Numbered from the stretch's first letter, positions 33,772 through 42,134 are shown. The stretch: 55,125 nt of DNA from an uncultured Agathobacter sp. (GCA_934316545.1 CAKRDT010000011.1:1-55125), one strand, 5' to 3'. Translations and numbers: made by a program. Notes: generated by a model not told the origin, from the letters alone.

Positions 33772-33853
33772 ACATACTCCCTTCTTTGTCTTTGTTTTTA
33801 GAAGTTTTCTTTCGTAAGATCCCTTCTGCATAGTGTTCATACTTCATTTGTTA

Positions 33854-33902
33854 TACTACGCCTGACGATACTATGTCAGACGTAGTACACCTGTCGTAGT
33901 AA
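33854..33902. promoter_or_regulatory. Probable PadR operator
   Basis: TACTACGCCTGAC (33854-33866) and GTCAGACGTAGTA (33875-33887) form a 13-bp inverted repeat with one mismatch and an 8-bp spacer. A further half-site CGTAGTA lies at 33895-33901, next to a TATAAT that reads to the right. On the minus strand CTGACA, 18 bp, TATAAC overlaps the dyad and would drive padR. The arrangement suits autorepression and perhaps control of the rightward promoter too. Confidence 0.7.
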
Positions 33903-33923
33903 ATATAATCTATTTGGAAGGAA

Positions 33924-34157
33924 ATGTCAATGGATCAATTGCAGGAGGGGTACTTTGCTTCGATGCAGAGAAAATTTTGCGGCATTTGTCTCTTGCATTG
34001 CGGGGATGTTGATGCGAAAATAAGTTTATGCACAGTGCTGCAATATGATTTTGGAAATATGGCAGGAATCATGCCGGAAGCGGCGCGAAAAGTGACGGGA
34101 TACAATGCAGAGAGAAGAAATTTGGAGTTGAATCATGAGCAAGAAGATCCTGGATGA
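33924..34157 (+). CDS. Possible small protein, unrecognised
   Basis: A 77-codon frame follows GGAAGG and overlaps the pseudouridine synthase start by 23 bp. The sequence (MDQLQEGYFASMQRKFCGIC and so on) shows no known motif apart from several Cys. Codon use is not convincing. It may be a real small upstream gene or just leader sequence. Confidence 0.25.
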   Translation: MSMDQLQEGYFASMQRKFCGICLLHCGDVDAKISLCTVLQYDFGNMAGIMPEAARKVTGYNAERRNLELNHEQEDPG

Positions 34158-35247
34158 TATGGAGTCCGAAACGAAGGGAAAAAGCAATAGCGGAAATCGG
34201 AAATCTCAGGACTCTGTGAATAGAGATCGGTCAGAAAATGGAAAGTCGTCAGAAAACGGAGATTCGTATCGGAGCATATCATATGATATCTCAGAAGCTG
34301 AAGCCGACCAGAAGGTTAGCAGCTTTTTAAAGCATAAGGGATATTCCACGCAGAACCGCGTGAATCTGAAGAAAGATCCAAAGAGTATCCGGGTGAATGG
34401 GGCATGCGTATATCAAAATGCAATCCTTCAGGCGGGAGATGTGTTAGAGGTGCAGATTCGTGAGCAGGAGAGCTCGGATGGAATCCTTCCGGTGAAACTT
34501 CCGCTTTCTATCGTGTATGAGGATGAGGATTTGCTTGTGATCAACAAGCCTGCCGGGATGCCGATCCATCCGTCGCTTCATAATTACGACAATTCGCTTG
34601 GAAATGCGCTGGCATGGTATTTTAAGGAACAGGGGAAACCGTTTGTTTTCCGGTGCATCAACCGGTTGGACCGCGACACATCGGGACTTACGATCGTTGC
34701 AAAGCACATGGTCAGTGGTGCAATCTTAAGTCATATGGTTGCCGCGAAATCGAAGGAAGGATTAGAGGCAGAGGGAATCCACAGGGAATATCTTGCAATC
34801 GTGGAGGGACATGTAACACCGGATCGTGGTGTAATCGATGCACCGATCGCGCGCAAGGAGAGTTCGTGTCTGGAGCGTGTTGTTGATTTCGCAAACGGAG
34901 AGCGTGCGGTCACGCATTATCAGGTTTTGAAAACAACGGAGCGATACAGTCTTGTGGCCTTGCAACTTGAAACGGGGCGCACGCATCAGATCCGTGTGCA
35001 TATGAGCTATCTGGGATATCCGCTGGTTGGGGATTTTTTATACAATCCGAAGTATGCCGGAAACCAGATCGACCGGGTGACGGATGCACAGAAAAAAGAA
35101 AAGACGGCGGACTATCCCATCCACCGTCAGGCACTTCATGCACATAAGATTTCATTTCCGCATCCGATGACCGGAAAACATATGGAATTTTGTGTCCCGA
35201 TGCCGAAAGATATGCACAGACTTGTTGGCAATGTGGAATATCTGTGA
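34135..35247 (+). CDS. RluA-family rRNA/tRNA pseudouridine synthase
   Basis: The 370-residue protein isomerises uridine in structured RNA. An unusual, polar 45-residue N-terminal tail rich in Ser, Asn, Lys and Glu precedes an S4-like RNA-binding region (DQKVSSFLKHKGYS). The catalytic domain has VYEDEDLLVINKPAGMPIHP, the catalytic Asp in CINRLDRDTSGLTIV, and LETGRTHQIRVHMSYLGYPL. The exact RNA target is not evident. The downstream endonuclease III gene converges. Confidence 0.9.
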   Translation: MSKKILDDMESETKGKSNSGNRKSQDSVNRDRSENGKSSENGDSYRSISYDISEAEADQKVSSFLKHKGYSTQNRVNLKKDPKSIRVNGACVYQNAILQAGDVLEVQIREQESSDGILPVKLPLSIVYEDEDLLVINKPAGMPIHPSLHNYDNSLGNALAWYFKEQGKPFVFRCINRLDRDTSGLTIVAKHMVSGAILSHMVAAKSKEGLEAEGIHREYLAIVEGHVTPDRGVIDAPIARKESSCLERVVDFANGERAVTHYQVLKTTERYSLVALQLETGRTHQIRVHMSYLGYPLVGDFLYNPKYAGNQIDRVTDAQKKEKTADYPIHRQALHAHKISFPHPMTGKHMEFCVPMPKDMHRLVGNVEYL

Positions 35248-35283
35248 TGCGCACCTTGCGGAACGGAAGATGATATTGCGCAT

Positions 35284-35325
35284 CCGCTCGGACGCGAAAG
35301 CGTGCGGCAGGCGCACACTTTATTT
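35284..35325. repeat. Dispersed GC-rich intergenic repeat, copy 1
   Basis: The segment starts CCGCTCGGACGCGAAAGCGT and ends GGCGCACACTTTATTT. About 38 of 42 positions match 53787-53827 upstream of nadA. It lies between two convergent genes and overlaps the stop codon of endonuclease III. Confidence 0.6.
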
Positions 35326-35952
35326 TATATGCTTTTCGCAGATATCATTCAGACAACACTTGTCGCAGTAAGGCTTCGTCCTTGCCGTACACACGGTGCG
35401 TCCGTGATCGACAAGCCGGTGGCAGAAGTCGTTGCCTTCCTCCGGAGGGATGATCTTCCAGAGCGCCATCTCGACTTTTTTCGGATCCTTTTCGTTGACG
35501 AGACCGATACGGTTACACAGGCGGATACAGTGCGTGTCAGTGACGATCGCCGGCTTGCCGAACACATCGCCCATGATCAGGTTGGCACTTTTGCGGCCTA
35601 CGCCGGGAAGCGAGAGCAAAGCGTCAAAATCATTCGGTACCTGTCCGTGGTAGACATCGCGCAGCATGCGCATGCATCCGCTGATGTCTTTGGCTTTGCT
35701 TTTGCCGAGTCCGCATGGACGAACGATCGCTTCAATCTCCTCGACCGGAGCATCCGCTAAGGCATTCACATCCGGAAACTTCTTATACAATTCCTGAACA
35801 ACGACATTGACTCTGGCATCCGTACACTGTGCGGCGAGCCGGACGCTGACGAGCAGCTTCCATGCCTCATTGTATTCGAGACTGCAGCCGGAGTCGGGAT
35901 ATTCTTGTTTCAAACGCTTTATGACTTCGAGCGCTAAATCTTTTTTCTTCAT
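35320..35952 (-). CDS. nth: Endonuclease III (DNA glycosylase/AP lyase)
   Basis: The 210-residue base-excision repair enzyme removes oxidised pyrimidines and nicks the AP site. It shows VRLAAQCTDARVN, the helix-hairpin-helix LLSLPGVGRKSANLIMG with the catalytic Lys, VTDTHCIRLCNRIG with the catalytic Asp, and a C-terminal [4Fe-4S] site C-x7-C-x2-C-x5-C (CTARTKPYCDKCCLNDIC). The first spacing is one residue longer than in the E. coli enzyme. CAGGTGA supports the ATG at 35952. Confidence 0.94.
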   Translation of the reverse strand: MKKKDLALEVIKRLKQEYPDSGCSLEYNEAWKLLVSVRLAAQCTDARVNVVVQELYKKFPDVNALADAPVEEIEAIVRPCGLGKSKAKDISGCMRMLRDVYHGQVPNDFDALLSLPGVGRKSANLIMGDVFGKPAIVTDTHCIRLCNRIGLVNEKDPKKVEMALWKIIPPEEGNDFCHRLVDHGRTVCTARTKPYCDKCCLNDICEKHIK

Positions 35953-36187
35953 GGGTTCACCTGTTTCTATCATCAGATTTTATACATAGTTTAAAGCAAT
36001 TTGACAAAGAATACAACCATCTAAAAGCAGGAATCGAAAGAAGCTGTTTCGGTCGGAAATTTTGAAATGGGTAGAATTTTACAATAACTTTTGATAGGAT
36101 AAGGAATGACAATAGGATGAGCGGACAGGAAGAATGTTCGATATAGAGAAATAATAAGTTTTCAAGATAAATGGGAGGAGAAGAATT

Positions 36188-37243
36188 ATGGATAGCAAAC
36201 ATATTGCAATACCGGTCATTTTGAAGATCGGTCCGGGGGCTTTAGATGATCTTGGTAAATATCTGATGGATGCGCAGCTGCAGAAAGTGGTGATCCTGTT
36301 TGGAAATGGCCTGATCGATATGTTCGGTCTGAGCGTGATGGAATCATTGAAGGAGTCCGGCGTGGAAGTGCTTGAGTATCAGGAACTGGATACGGTGCGT
36401 CTGGAGGATTTGACGAGCCTTGCTTTTGCGATGCCGGCAAAGACACAGGCTATCATTGGAATTGGTGGCGGTAAGGTCATTGATGCGGCAAAATATTGCG
36501 GTTTCCTGCGCAATCTCGCGTTTATCAGTATTCCGACTTCCGCTTCCAGTGACGGCTTCTCCAGTGCGAGTGCATCACTTCTCGTGGAAGGTCACAGAAA
36601 GTCTGTTCCGGCGCGCCTGGCATATGGAATTGTGGTCGACACAAAGATTATCAAGAGTGCACCGCAGAAATTCCTGTATTCCGGAATCGGCGATATGGTG
36701 TCGAAGATTACGGCACTTTACGACTGGATTTTTGAGGAGCAGCACGGATACGGAAAGGTCAATGATTTTGCGGTTATGATCGCGAAAAAAGCGGTCAACA
36801 GCTTCGTGCGTACTCCGTTTGAGAGCATTGATGAGGACTTGTTTCTAAAGGAATTATTGGATTCTCTGGCGATGAGTGGTATCGCCAATGAGATCGCGGG
36901 CAGCAGTGCGCCGACGAGCGGCAGCGAGCATCTGATCTCGCACGCTTTGGACAAGATGCTGGAGCATCCGCAGCTTCATGGAATCCAGGTTGGTGTGGCA
37001 ACTTATCTGATGAGTGTGGTACAGGATCATCGATATCGCCGCGTGGATACGATTTTTACACAGACCGGCTTCTGGGATTATGTGAAGACGCTGGAGTTAA
37101 AGCGTGAGGATTTTGAAAAGGCGATCGATATCGCACCGTCCATCAAGCCGTTCCGCTACACGTATCTGCATGAGCAGCAGTACCGTGACAAGGCAAAGCA
37201 GGTGCTGAGGGAAGATCCGAGACTGAAAGAAATCTTAATTTAA
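36188..37243 (+). CDS. Glycerol-1-phosphate dehydrogenase-like enzyme (AraM/EgsA family)
   Basis: The 351-residue protein belongs to the iron-containing alcohol dehydrogenase superfamily. The NAD site GIGGGKVIDAAKYCG, the substrate region IPTSASSDGFSSASASL and SGSEHLISHALDKM (metal-binding His) match sn-glycerol-1-phosphate dehydrogenases, which make G1P from DHAP in some Firmicutes. Metal ligands are probably the Asp in GIGDMVSK and the His residues in SEHLISHAL and LHGIQVGV. GGGAGGAG precedes the ATG. Confidence 0.82.
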   Translation: MDSKHIAIPVILKIGPGALDDLGKYLMDAQLQKVVILFGNGLIDMFGLSVMESLKESGVEVLEYQELDTVRLEDLTSLAFAMPAKTQAIIGIGGGKVIDAAKYCGFLRNLAFISIPTSASSDGFSSASASLLVEGHRKSVPARLAYGIVVDTKIIKSAPQKFLYSGIGDMVSKITALYDWIFEEQHGYGKVNDFAVMIAKKAVNSFVRTPFESIDEDLFLKELLDSLAMSGIANEIAGSSAPTSGSEHLISHALDKMLEHPQLHGIQVGVATYLMSVVQDHRYRRVDTIFTQTGFWDYVKTLELKREDFEKAIDIAPSIKPFRYTYLHEQQYRDKAKQVLREDPRLKEILI

Positions 37244-37345
37244 TCTTTCTTTGAGTTTCGTACCATAGTTGTATCCTACAATTGGGATAAGGTTTTGCAT
37301 ATGCCCGTTTTGCAGATTTTCTATCTGACTTAAAGTCAAAGGATT
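37236..37345 (-). pseudogene. Possible MATE-transporter relic
   Basis: On the minus strand a short frame without start codon reads NPLTLSQIENLQNGHMQ then NLIPIVGYNYGTKLKERLN. The piece LIPIVGYNYGTK resembles the conserved PIVGYNYGAK motif of clostridial MATE pumps. It ends at the 3' end of the dehydrogenase gene. It is too short for certainty. Confidence 0.3.
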
Positions 37346-37439
37346 GGTGGTCGATTTTGCTATATACGAAGTAAGAGTGTATAGAAATTGTGAAATCCTC
37401 GCATACTACCCATGAAAAAATTGAAAAAAGAGGTGCGAT

Positions 37440-37898
37440 ATGGTTTTAAAAGAAAAAGAACAGACAACGATTGAAGATCTCCGCACACAGGAGCAGAGTT
37501 GTGTCGAGAAGTACCACAGATACGGACAGCAGGCAAAGGATCCGGTTCTTAAGGATCTCTTTGACCGCCTTGAGAAAGAGGAACAGCATCATTACGATTC
37601 ACTTGATCAGGTATTAAATGGTCAGGTGCCACAGTGCAATGTCAACGACAGCGATGGTGCAAATTATCAGCCGAAAGCGACTTATGATACCATGACGAAT
37701 TCCGAGGATAAGAAGAACGACTGCTTCCTTGCAACGGATTGTATCGGTACTGAGAAGATGGTATCCGGCGAGTACAACTCCAATGTATTTGTTTTTGAGG
37801 ACACCAGCATCAGAAAACTTCTTGCCGACATCCAGGTGGAGGAGCAGAATCACGCAGAGATGCTTTACAAGTATAAGACCGTCAACGGAATGTCTTAA
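37440..37898 (+). CDS. CotF-like ferritin-fold (spore coat) protein
   Basis: The 152-residue protein is mainly two helical pairs with EDLRTQEQSCVEKYHRYGQQ and LFDRLEKEEQHHYDSLDQVL in the first half and LLADIQVEEQNHAEMLYKYK at the end, the pattern of CotF/coat-type ferritin-like proteins. Glu and His pairs (EEQHH, EEQNH) could bind metal. The middle (about 65-115) is polar and Cys-containing. A terminator follows. Confidence 0.72.
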   Translation: MVLKEKEQTTIEDLRTQEQSCVEKYHRYGQQAKDPVLKDLFDRLEKEEQHHYDSLDQVLNGQVPQCNVNDSDGANYQPKATYDTMTNSEDKKNDCFLATDCIGTEKMVSGEYNSNVFVFEDTSIRKLLADIQVEEQNHAEMLYKYKTVNGMS

Positions 37899-37911
37899 AA
37901 GAAACCATAAG

Positions 37912-37948
37912 AAAAGAAGGATTCGTCGATGAATCCTTCTTTTGTTTC
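37912..37948 (+). terminator. Terminator after the CotF-like gene
   Basis: AGAAGGATTC-GTCGAT-GAATCCTTCTTTTGTTTC forms a perfect 10-bp stem and T-rich tail. Confidence 0.85.
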
Positions 37949-38047
37949 TTACATAAGTCTTATGCAAGTATGATGGTGCATCTTACACACGTTCCTTATC
38001 ATACAATCAAACATGTACATGCAATGTGTTGAGTTTTCGAAGAAAAC

Positions 38048-38131
38048 TTGACGTGTAGTATGCGGTACATCTGTGATGTATCGCTGTCGTCAGCACTTGT
38101 CAAAGAAAATTTTCCCTGCGCCCACGACAAA
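38048..38131 (+). promoter_or_regulatory. Possible promoter upstream of the 52-bp repeat array
   Basis: TTGACG (38048-38053), 18 bp, TGTGAT (38072-38077) is a moderate promoter candidate pointing into the array. The rest of 37949-38131 holds no gene that I can support. Confidence 0.3.
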
Positions 38132-38495
38132 ATGACCCTGAGAGAAAATTTGACCATTGAGTCATGGGAGAACCGGAAACTGCATGACCTACAGGAAAAA
38201 AAAGAGATCCAGGTCATGGAGAAGCAGGGAAGACTATGACCTACAGGAGGAAAAAGAGATCCAGGTCATGGAGAAGCAGGGAAGACTATGACCTACAGGA
38301 AAAAAAAGAGATCCAGGTCATGGAGGAACAGAGAAGACCATGACCTACAGGAAAAAAATGAGATCCAGGTCATGGAGAAGCAGGGAAGACTATGACCTAC
38401 AGGAGGAAAAAGAGATCCAGGTCATGGAGGAACAGAGAAGACCATGACCTACAAGGAAAAAATGAAATTCAGATCATAGAGAAAATGGAAACAGC
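38132..38495 (+). repeat. Tandem array of seven 52-bp hairpin units
   Basis: Units start at 38132, 38184, 38236, 38288, 38340, 38392 and 38444, exactly 52 bp apart. Units 2 to 6 are nearly identical; units 1 and 7 are diverged but keep the period. Each begins ATGACCTACAGGA and carries a later AGGTCATGG, so ATGACCT pairs with AGGTCAT around a roughly 20-nt A-rich loop holding GGA motifs. Even the diverged unit 1 keeps ATGAC/GTCAT. Because 52 is not a multiple of three, the array is not protein coding. An intrinsic terminator at 38545-38600 could end a transcript of it. Confidence 0.9.
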
Positions 38496-38544
38496 ATGAT
38501 CAGGAGATTCTGCTTGTTTAGAATTAATTTATATAAAATAAATC

Positions 38545-38600
38545 ACGCGCGGCGAAATATTACGTGCACTTATAAAATAACACCGCGCGTCAATTTTTAT
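38545..38600 (+). terminator. Terminator downstream of the repeat array
   Basis: ACGCGCGG (38545-38552) pairs with CCGCGCGT (38583-38590), followed by CAATTTTTATT. The 30-nt interior is AT-rich and partly self-complementary. Confidence 0.65.
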
Positions 38601-38992
38601 TATCTACTATGAGACAAATTTTTGGCGTGCATCAGATATGATGTTTTCAATACACAGATAGCGGATAGAAAAAAGTAAAAAGGAAAATTAGCAGCAAATG
38701 TATTCAACCAACAGGATTTTGAATGATACACTTTATCGAAGCTCTTTTCTGCGACTGCTCCTGCGTTCCATTGTTTCGGATCATTGCATTCATGTTTCAT
38801 GTGATGAAAAACTATCAAAAATCGTTGCAGGAGTTAACTCACAGAAAAAACTGAGAGAAAGTCGGTATCGTTCAAAGTCCGTCAGTTATCAAACATTTAC
38901 TGCTAATTTTCTATCATTACTTTATCATCCGGTATCTTCCGTTTTTGAATCCCTATCTGATCACGGCAAACGCGAATTTTCGTAATTTTGTA
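38601..38992. other. Intergenic region, no supportable gene
   Basis: A 95-codon plus-strand frame (38698-38985) lacks a ribosome binding site at proper spacing and has no domain character (many Ser, Leu and Arg), so I do not call it. No other structure was found before the metal-operon promoter. Confidence 0.4.
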
Positions 38993-39050
38993 TTGACAAA
39001 TACGCATAGCGCGCTATAATAGAAACAAACATATGAATAAATGTTCATAT
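38993..39050 (+). promoter_or_regulatory. Promoter with ArsR/SmtB-type operator for the metal-efflux operon
   Basis: TTGACA (38993-38998), 16 bp, TATAAT (39015-39020), then the dyad ATATGAATAAATGTTCATAT (39031-39050) over the start site. ATATGAA-N6-TTCATAT matches the operator type bound by CadC/CzrA/SmtB repressors. The ArsR protein encoded at 41581 is the obvious candidate repressor, released by Zn, Cd or Pb. Confidence 0.82.
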
Positions 39051-39098
39051 ATAATCGATATGATTGAAGTGGGAACAACAAATAGAAAGGAATAAGTT

Positions 39099-39317
39099 AT
39101 GAAAAAATCATACAAGATTGATGTTGACTGTGCAAACTGTGCAAATAAGATGGAGGAGGCAGCTAAGAATACTGCCGGAGTCAAGGATGCAACTGTAAAC
39201 TTTATGGCACTGAAGATGAATGTAGAATTCGAGGAAGGTGCAGATGCCAAGGCGGTTATGCAGGATGTCTTAAAAAATTGCAGGAAAGTGGAAGACGACT
39301 GCGAAATCTACTTATAA
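39099..39317 (+). CDS. Heavy-metal-associated (HMA) domain protein
   Basis: The 72-residue ferredoxin-like HMA domain has the metal site VDCANCANKMEEAA (C-x-x-C) and the usual beta-alpha-beta order (KDATVNFMALKMNVEFEEG). It has an unusually acidic tail ending CRKVEDDCEIYL. In most bacteria this domain is fused to the N-terminus of the P1B-ATPase; here it is a separate gene and the ATPase at 39462 lacks one. It probably hands metal to that pump. Confidence 0.88.
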   Translation: MKKSYKIDVDCANCANKMEEAAKNTAGVKDATVNFMALKMNVEFEEGADAKAVMQDVLKNCRKVEDDCEIYL

Positions 39318-39321
39318 GAGG

Positions 39322-39353
39322 TAAGGCATCTGCATAAGGCGGGTGCCTTTTTC
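39322..39353 (+). terminator. Weak terminator between the HMA gene and the ATPase gene
   Basis: GGCATC and GGGTGCC form a short stem around TGCATAAGGC, followed by TTTTTC. It may reduce readthrough so that more HMA protein than pump is made. Confidence 0.55.
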
Positions 39354-39461
39354 ATAGAGAGCTGTCCAAAGACGTGGAAAGATGTTTTACTTCAAAAGTA
39401 CGGCAGACATATTACACAGACTTTTGGATAAAGATATGAGGAGTAAGGAAAGGAGATCACC

Positions 39462-41387
39462 ATGAACAAAAAGCAGAAAAAAGTGCTGGTAAGGATCATT
39501 GTTTCGATTGTTTTGCTGATTGCTTTAGCGATTGTTACGAGAATGGTCGAGTTGAATCCGTGGATTGAACTTGTGTTATACATGGTCCCATATCTCGTGA
39601 TTGGATATGACATTTTAAAAAAGGCGGTAAAAGGCATTATGAACCGTCAGGTGTTTGATGAAAATTTCCTGATGGCAGTCGCAACCGTTGGTGCGGTAGC
39701 GCTTGGCGATTATAAGGAAGGCGTTGCCGTAATGCTTTTCTACCAGATCGGTGAGCTGTTCCAAAGTTATGCGGTTGGCAAAAGCCGCAGAAATATCAGT
39801 GATCTGATGGATATCCGTCCGGATTACGCAAATATGGAACGTGACGGACAGCTGGAAAAAGTCGATCCGGATGAAGTTGGGATCGGAAGCATGATCGTTG
39901 TGCAGCCGGGAGAGAAAGTGCCGATCGACGGAGTGATCGTAGAAGGTAAGACAACGCTGAATACAAGTGCTTTGACTGGTGAAAGTGTTCCGCGTTCTGC
40001 GACAACCGGCGAGGAAGTCATCAGTGGATGTATCAATCTCTCGGGACTGATTAAGATTCGGACAACGAAGGAATTTGGCGAGTCGACCGTATCGAAGATC
40101 CTTGATCTTGTGGAGAATGCAAGCTCCAAGAAGTCTAGATCTGAGAACTTTATCTCGAAATTCGCACATTATTATACACCGGCGGTCTGCTACGGTGCAT
40201 TGGCACTGGCCATCCTGCCACCAATCATCAGCCTGATTATGGGCAATCCGGCACAGTGGGGAACCTGGATTTATCGTGCACTGACATTCCTTGTAATCAG
40301 CTGCCCGTGTGCATTGGTTATCAGTATTCCGCTCAGCTTTTTTGCTGGAATCGGTGGAGCAAGTGCACAGGGAGTCCTGATCAAAGGCTCGAACTACATG
40401 GAAACTCTGGCAAAGACGAAGACGGTGGTGTTTGACAAGACCGGAACCATCACACAGGGCGTGTTTGAGGTGTGTGGTATCCATCAGCACAACTGTACCG
40501 CCGAGAACCGTGCGCATGGCGGCTGCAAGCCGGAGTACACCCCGGAAGAGGAACATATCCTAGAGTATGCGGCACTTGCAGAGTGCCACAGCACGCATCC
40601 GATCAGTGTCAGCCTTCAGAAAGCGTATGGTAAGAAATTAGACCAGGCTCGTGTGGCGGATGTACAGGAGATCGGCGGACACGGCGTGATCGCAACGGTT
40701 GACGGACATCAGGTGGCAGCGGGGAACGATAAGCTGATGAAACAGCTGAATATCGAGTATCGTGATTGTAATTGTGTCGGAACGATCGTGCATATGGCAA
40801 TCGATGGAGCATATGCCGGACATATCCTGATCGCGGATGTGATCAAGCCACATGCGGCAGAAGCAATGCGCAAGCTGAAAGCTGCCGGTGTGCGCAACCT
40901 TGTCATGCTGACAGGCGATGATGATAAGGTTGCCAAGCAGGTTGCTTCGCAGGTCGGCATCACAGAAGTTCACAGTCAGCTTCTTCCTGCAGACAAGGTA
41001 TCCCAGGTAGAGCGACTTCTTTCCAATAAGGTAGAGAAAGAAACATTGGCATTCGTCGGGGACGGAATCAATGATGCACCGGTACTTTCCCGGGCAGATA
41101 TCGGTATCGCAATGGGAGCACTCGGATCGGATGCAGCAATTGAAGCGGCAGACATCGTATTGATGGACGATGATCCTCTTAAGATTTCCAAGGCAATCCG
41201 CATCGCAAAGAAATGTATGCGCATCGTATACGAGAACATTTATTTCGCAATCGGTATCAAGGTAATCTGTCTGATCCTTGGAGCCATCGGTATCGCAAAC
41301 ATGTGGGTAGCCATCTTCGCAGATGTCGGTGTTATGGTGATCGCAGTATTGAATGCAATCCGTGTGCTTTTTACCAAGAAATTGTAA
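39462..41387 (+). CDS. P1B-type heavy-metal ATPase (Zn/Cd/Pb exporter, CadA/ZntA-like)
   Basis: The 641-residue pump has TGES in ALTGESVPRSATTGEE, the membrane metal site ISCPCALVIS (about residue 281), the phosphorylation motif DKTGTITQG (about 325), the HP motif in AECHSTHPISVS, the nucleotide motif GDGINDAPVLSRADIG, and C-terminal helices. The CPC pattern fits the Zn2+/Cd2+/Pb2+ group. A His/Cys-rich insert, HQHNCTAENRAHGGC, follows the phosphorylation site and may bind metal. There is no N-terminal HMA domain. AAGGAGATCACC precedes the ATG. Confidence 0.94.
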   Translation: MNKKQKKVLVRIIVSIVLLIALAIVTRMVELNPWIELVLYMVPYLVIGYDILKKAVKGIMNRQVFDENFLMAVATVGAVALGDYKEGVAVMLFYQIGELFQSYAVGKSRRNISDLMDIRPDYANMERDGQLEKVDPDEVGIGSMIVVQPGEKVPIDGVIVEGKTTLNTSALTGESVPRSATTGEEVISGCINLSGLIKIRTTKEFGESTVSKILDLVENASSKKSRSENFISKFAHYYTPAVCYGALALAILPPIISLIMGNPAQWGTWIYRALTFLVISCPCALVISIPLSFFAGIGGASAQGVLIKGSNYMETLAKTKTVVFDKTGTITQGVFEVCGIHQHNCTAENRAHGGCKPEYTPEEEHILEYAALAECHSTHPISVSLQKAYGKKLDQARVADVQEIGGHGVIATVDGHQVAAGNDKLMKQLNIEYRDCNCVGTIVHMAIDGAYAGHILIADVIKPHAAEAMRKLKAAGVRNLVMLTGDDDKVAKQVASQVGITEVHSQLLPADKVSQVERLLSNKVEKETLAFVGDGINDAPVLSRADIGIAMGALGSDAAIEAADIVLMDDDPLKISKAIRIAKKCMRIVYENIYFAIGIKVICLILGAIGIANMWVAIFADVGVMVIAVLNAIRVLFTKKL

Positions 41388-41432
41388 TATGTAAGCGATT
41401 CTGATCCTGTGAACGTAAGCGGGGAGCAGAAA

Positions 41433-41532
41433 AGAAAAAGTGAGCCAAGCGCCCCGATAGGAAAGAAAAGCGGGGCGCGAGAAGAAAAAGTGAGCCAAGC
41501 GCTCCTCTGGGAAAAAGAAGCGAGGCGCAAGC
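41433..41532 (+). repeat. Two 50-bp hairpin repeats between the ATPase and arsR genes
   Basis: AGAAAAAGTGAGCCAAGCGC starts at 41433 and again at 41483. Each unit forms a GC-rich hairpin: GCGCCCC / GGGGCGC in the first, GCGCTCC / GAGGCGC in the second, with changes that preserve pairing. A partial third unit (AGCGGGGAGCAGAA) precedes at about 41418. The units lie in the operon between two coding regions. Confidence 0.75.
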
Positions 41533-41580
41533 TTGGAACAGATGGGCGTAACGCCTGACAGGAAAAATAGGAGAAAAAAC

Positions 41581-41952
41581 ATGGCAGGAAAAAACGAAGA
41601 ATTAGAATGCTGCAGCGAAGAATGCGTGCATGAAGATCTGCTTAAAATTGTAAATGATACGATTCCGGAAGAGACGGAACTTTATGATCTGGCGGAACTG
41701 TTTAAGGTGTTTGGGGATTCCACAAGAATTCGCATTCTTTTTGTGCTTTTTGAGGCGGAAGTATGCGTGTGCGATCTGGCGCAGGCACTGAATATGACGC
41801 AGTCTGCGATCTCGCATCAGCTTCGTATTTTGAAACAGAACAAGCTGGTCAAAAGCCGCAGAGAGGGAAAATCTATTTTCTATTCCCTGGCGGACGGACA
41901 TGTGCGTACGATCATTGCGCAGGGAAGAGAACATATTGAGGAAGATCATTAA
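41581..41952 (+). CDS. ArsR/SmtB-family metal-sensing repressor (CadC/CzrA-like)
   Basis: The 123-residue winged-helix repressor has FKVFGDSTRIRILFVLFEAE, the ELCVCD-like EVCVCDLAQALN and recognition helix MTQSAISHQLRILKQNKLV. It keeps both known metal sites: Cys residues at the N-terminus (ECCSEECVHED) plus CVC for a CadC-type site, and D-x-H-x10-H-x2-E in DGHVRTIIAQGREHIEED for an SmtB/CzrA-type zinc site. It should bind the dyad at 39031-39050 and release on Zn, Cd or Pb. AGGAG supports the ATG at 41581. Confidence 0.92.
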   Translation: MAGKNEELECCSEECVHEDLLKIVNDTIPEETELYDLAELFKVFGDSTRIRILFVLFEAEVCVCDLAQALNMTQSAISHQLRILKQNKLVKSRREGKSIFYSLADGHVRTIIAQGREHIEEDH

Positions 41953-42134
41953 AACAAAAGAGAACCTTAAGAAAACGTCGGATTCTTAATGTTTATTTAA
42001 GTTTTTTTAAAAATCCGCATTTTTCCGGATTTATTCGCTATAATCTACTTGAATCAAGAAGAAACAAACGATACATGGAAGATGTATTTGATGCATACAA
42101 TCCATTGAAGCGAAGGAAAGAGAGGATGAGGATT

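Noticed and set aside
38132..38495. CRISPR-like array at the 52-bp repeats
   Set aside because: The whole 52-bp unit is repeated with no variable spacers, and no cas genes are in the window.
38698..38985. 95-codon ORF upstream of the metal operon
   Set aside because: No ribosome binding site at proper spacing, no domain or membrane pattern, and composition unlike neighbouring genes.
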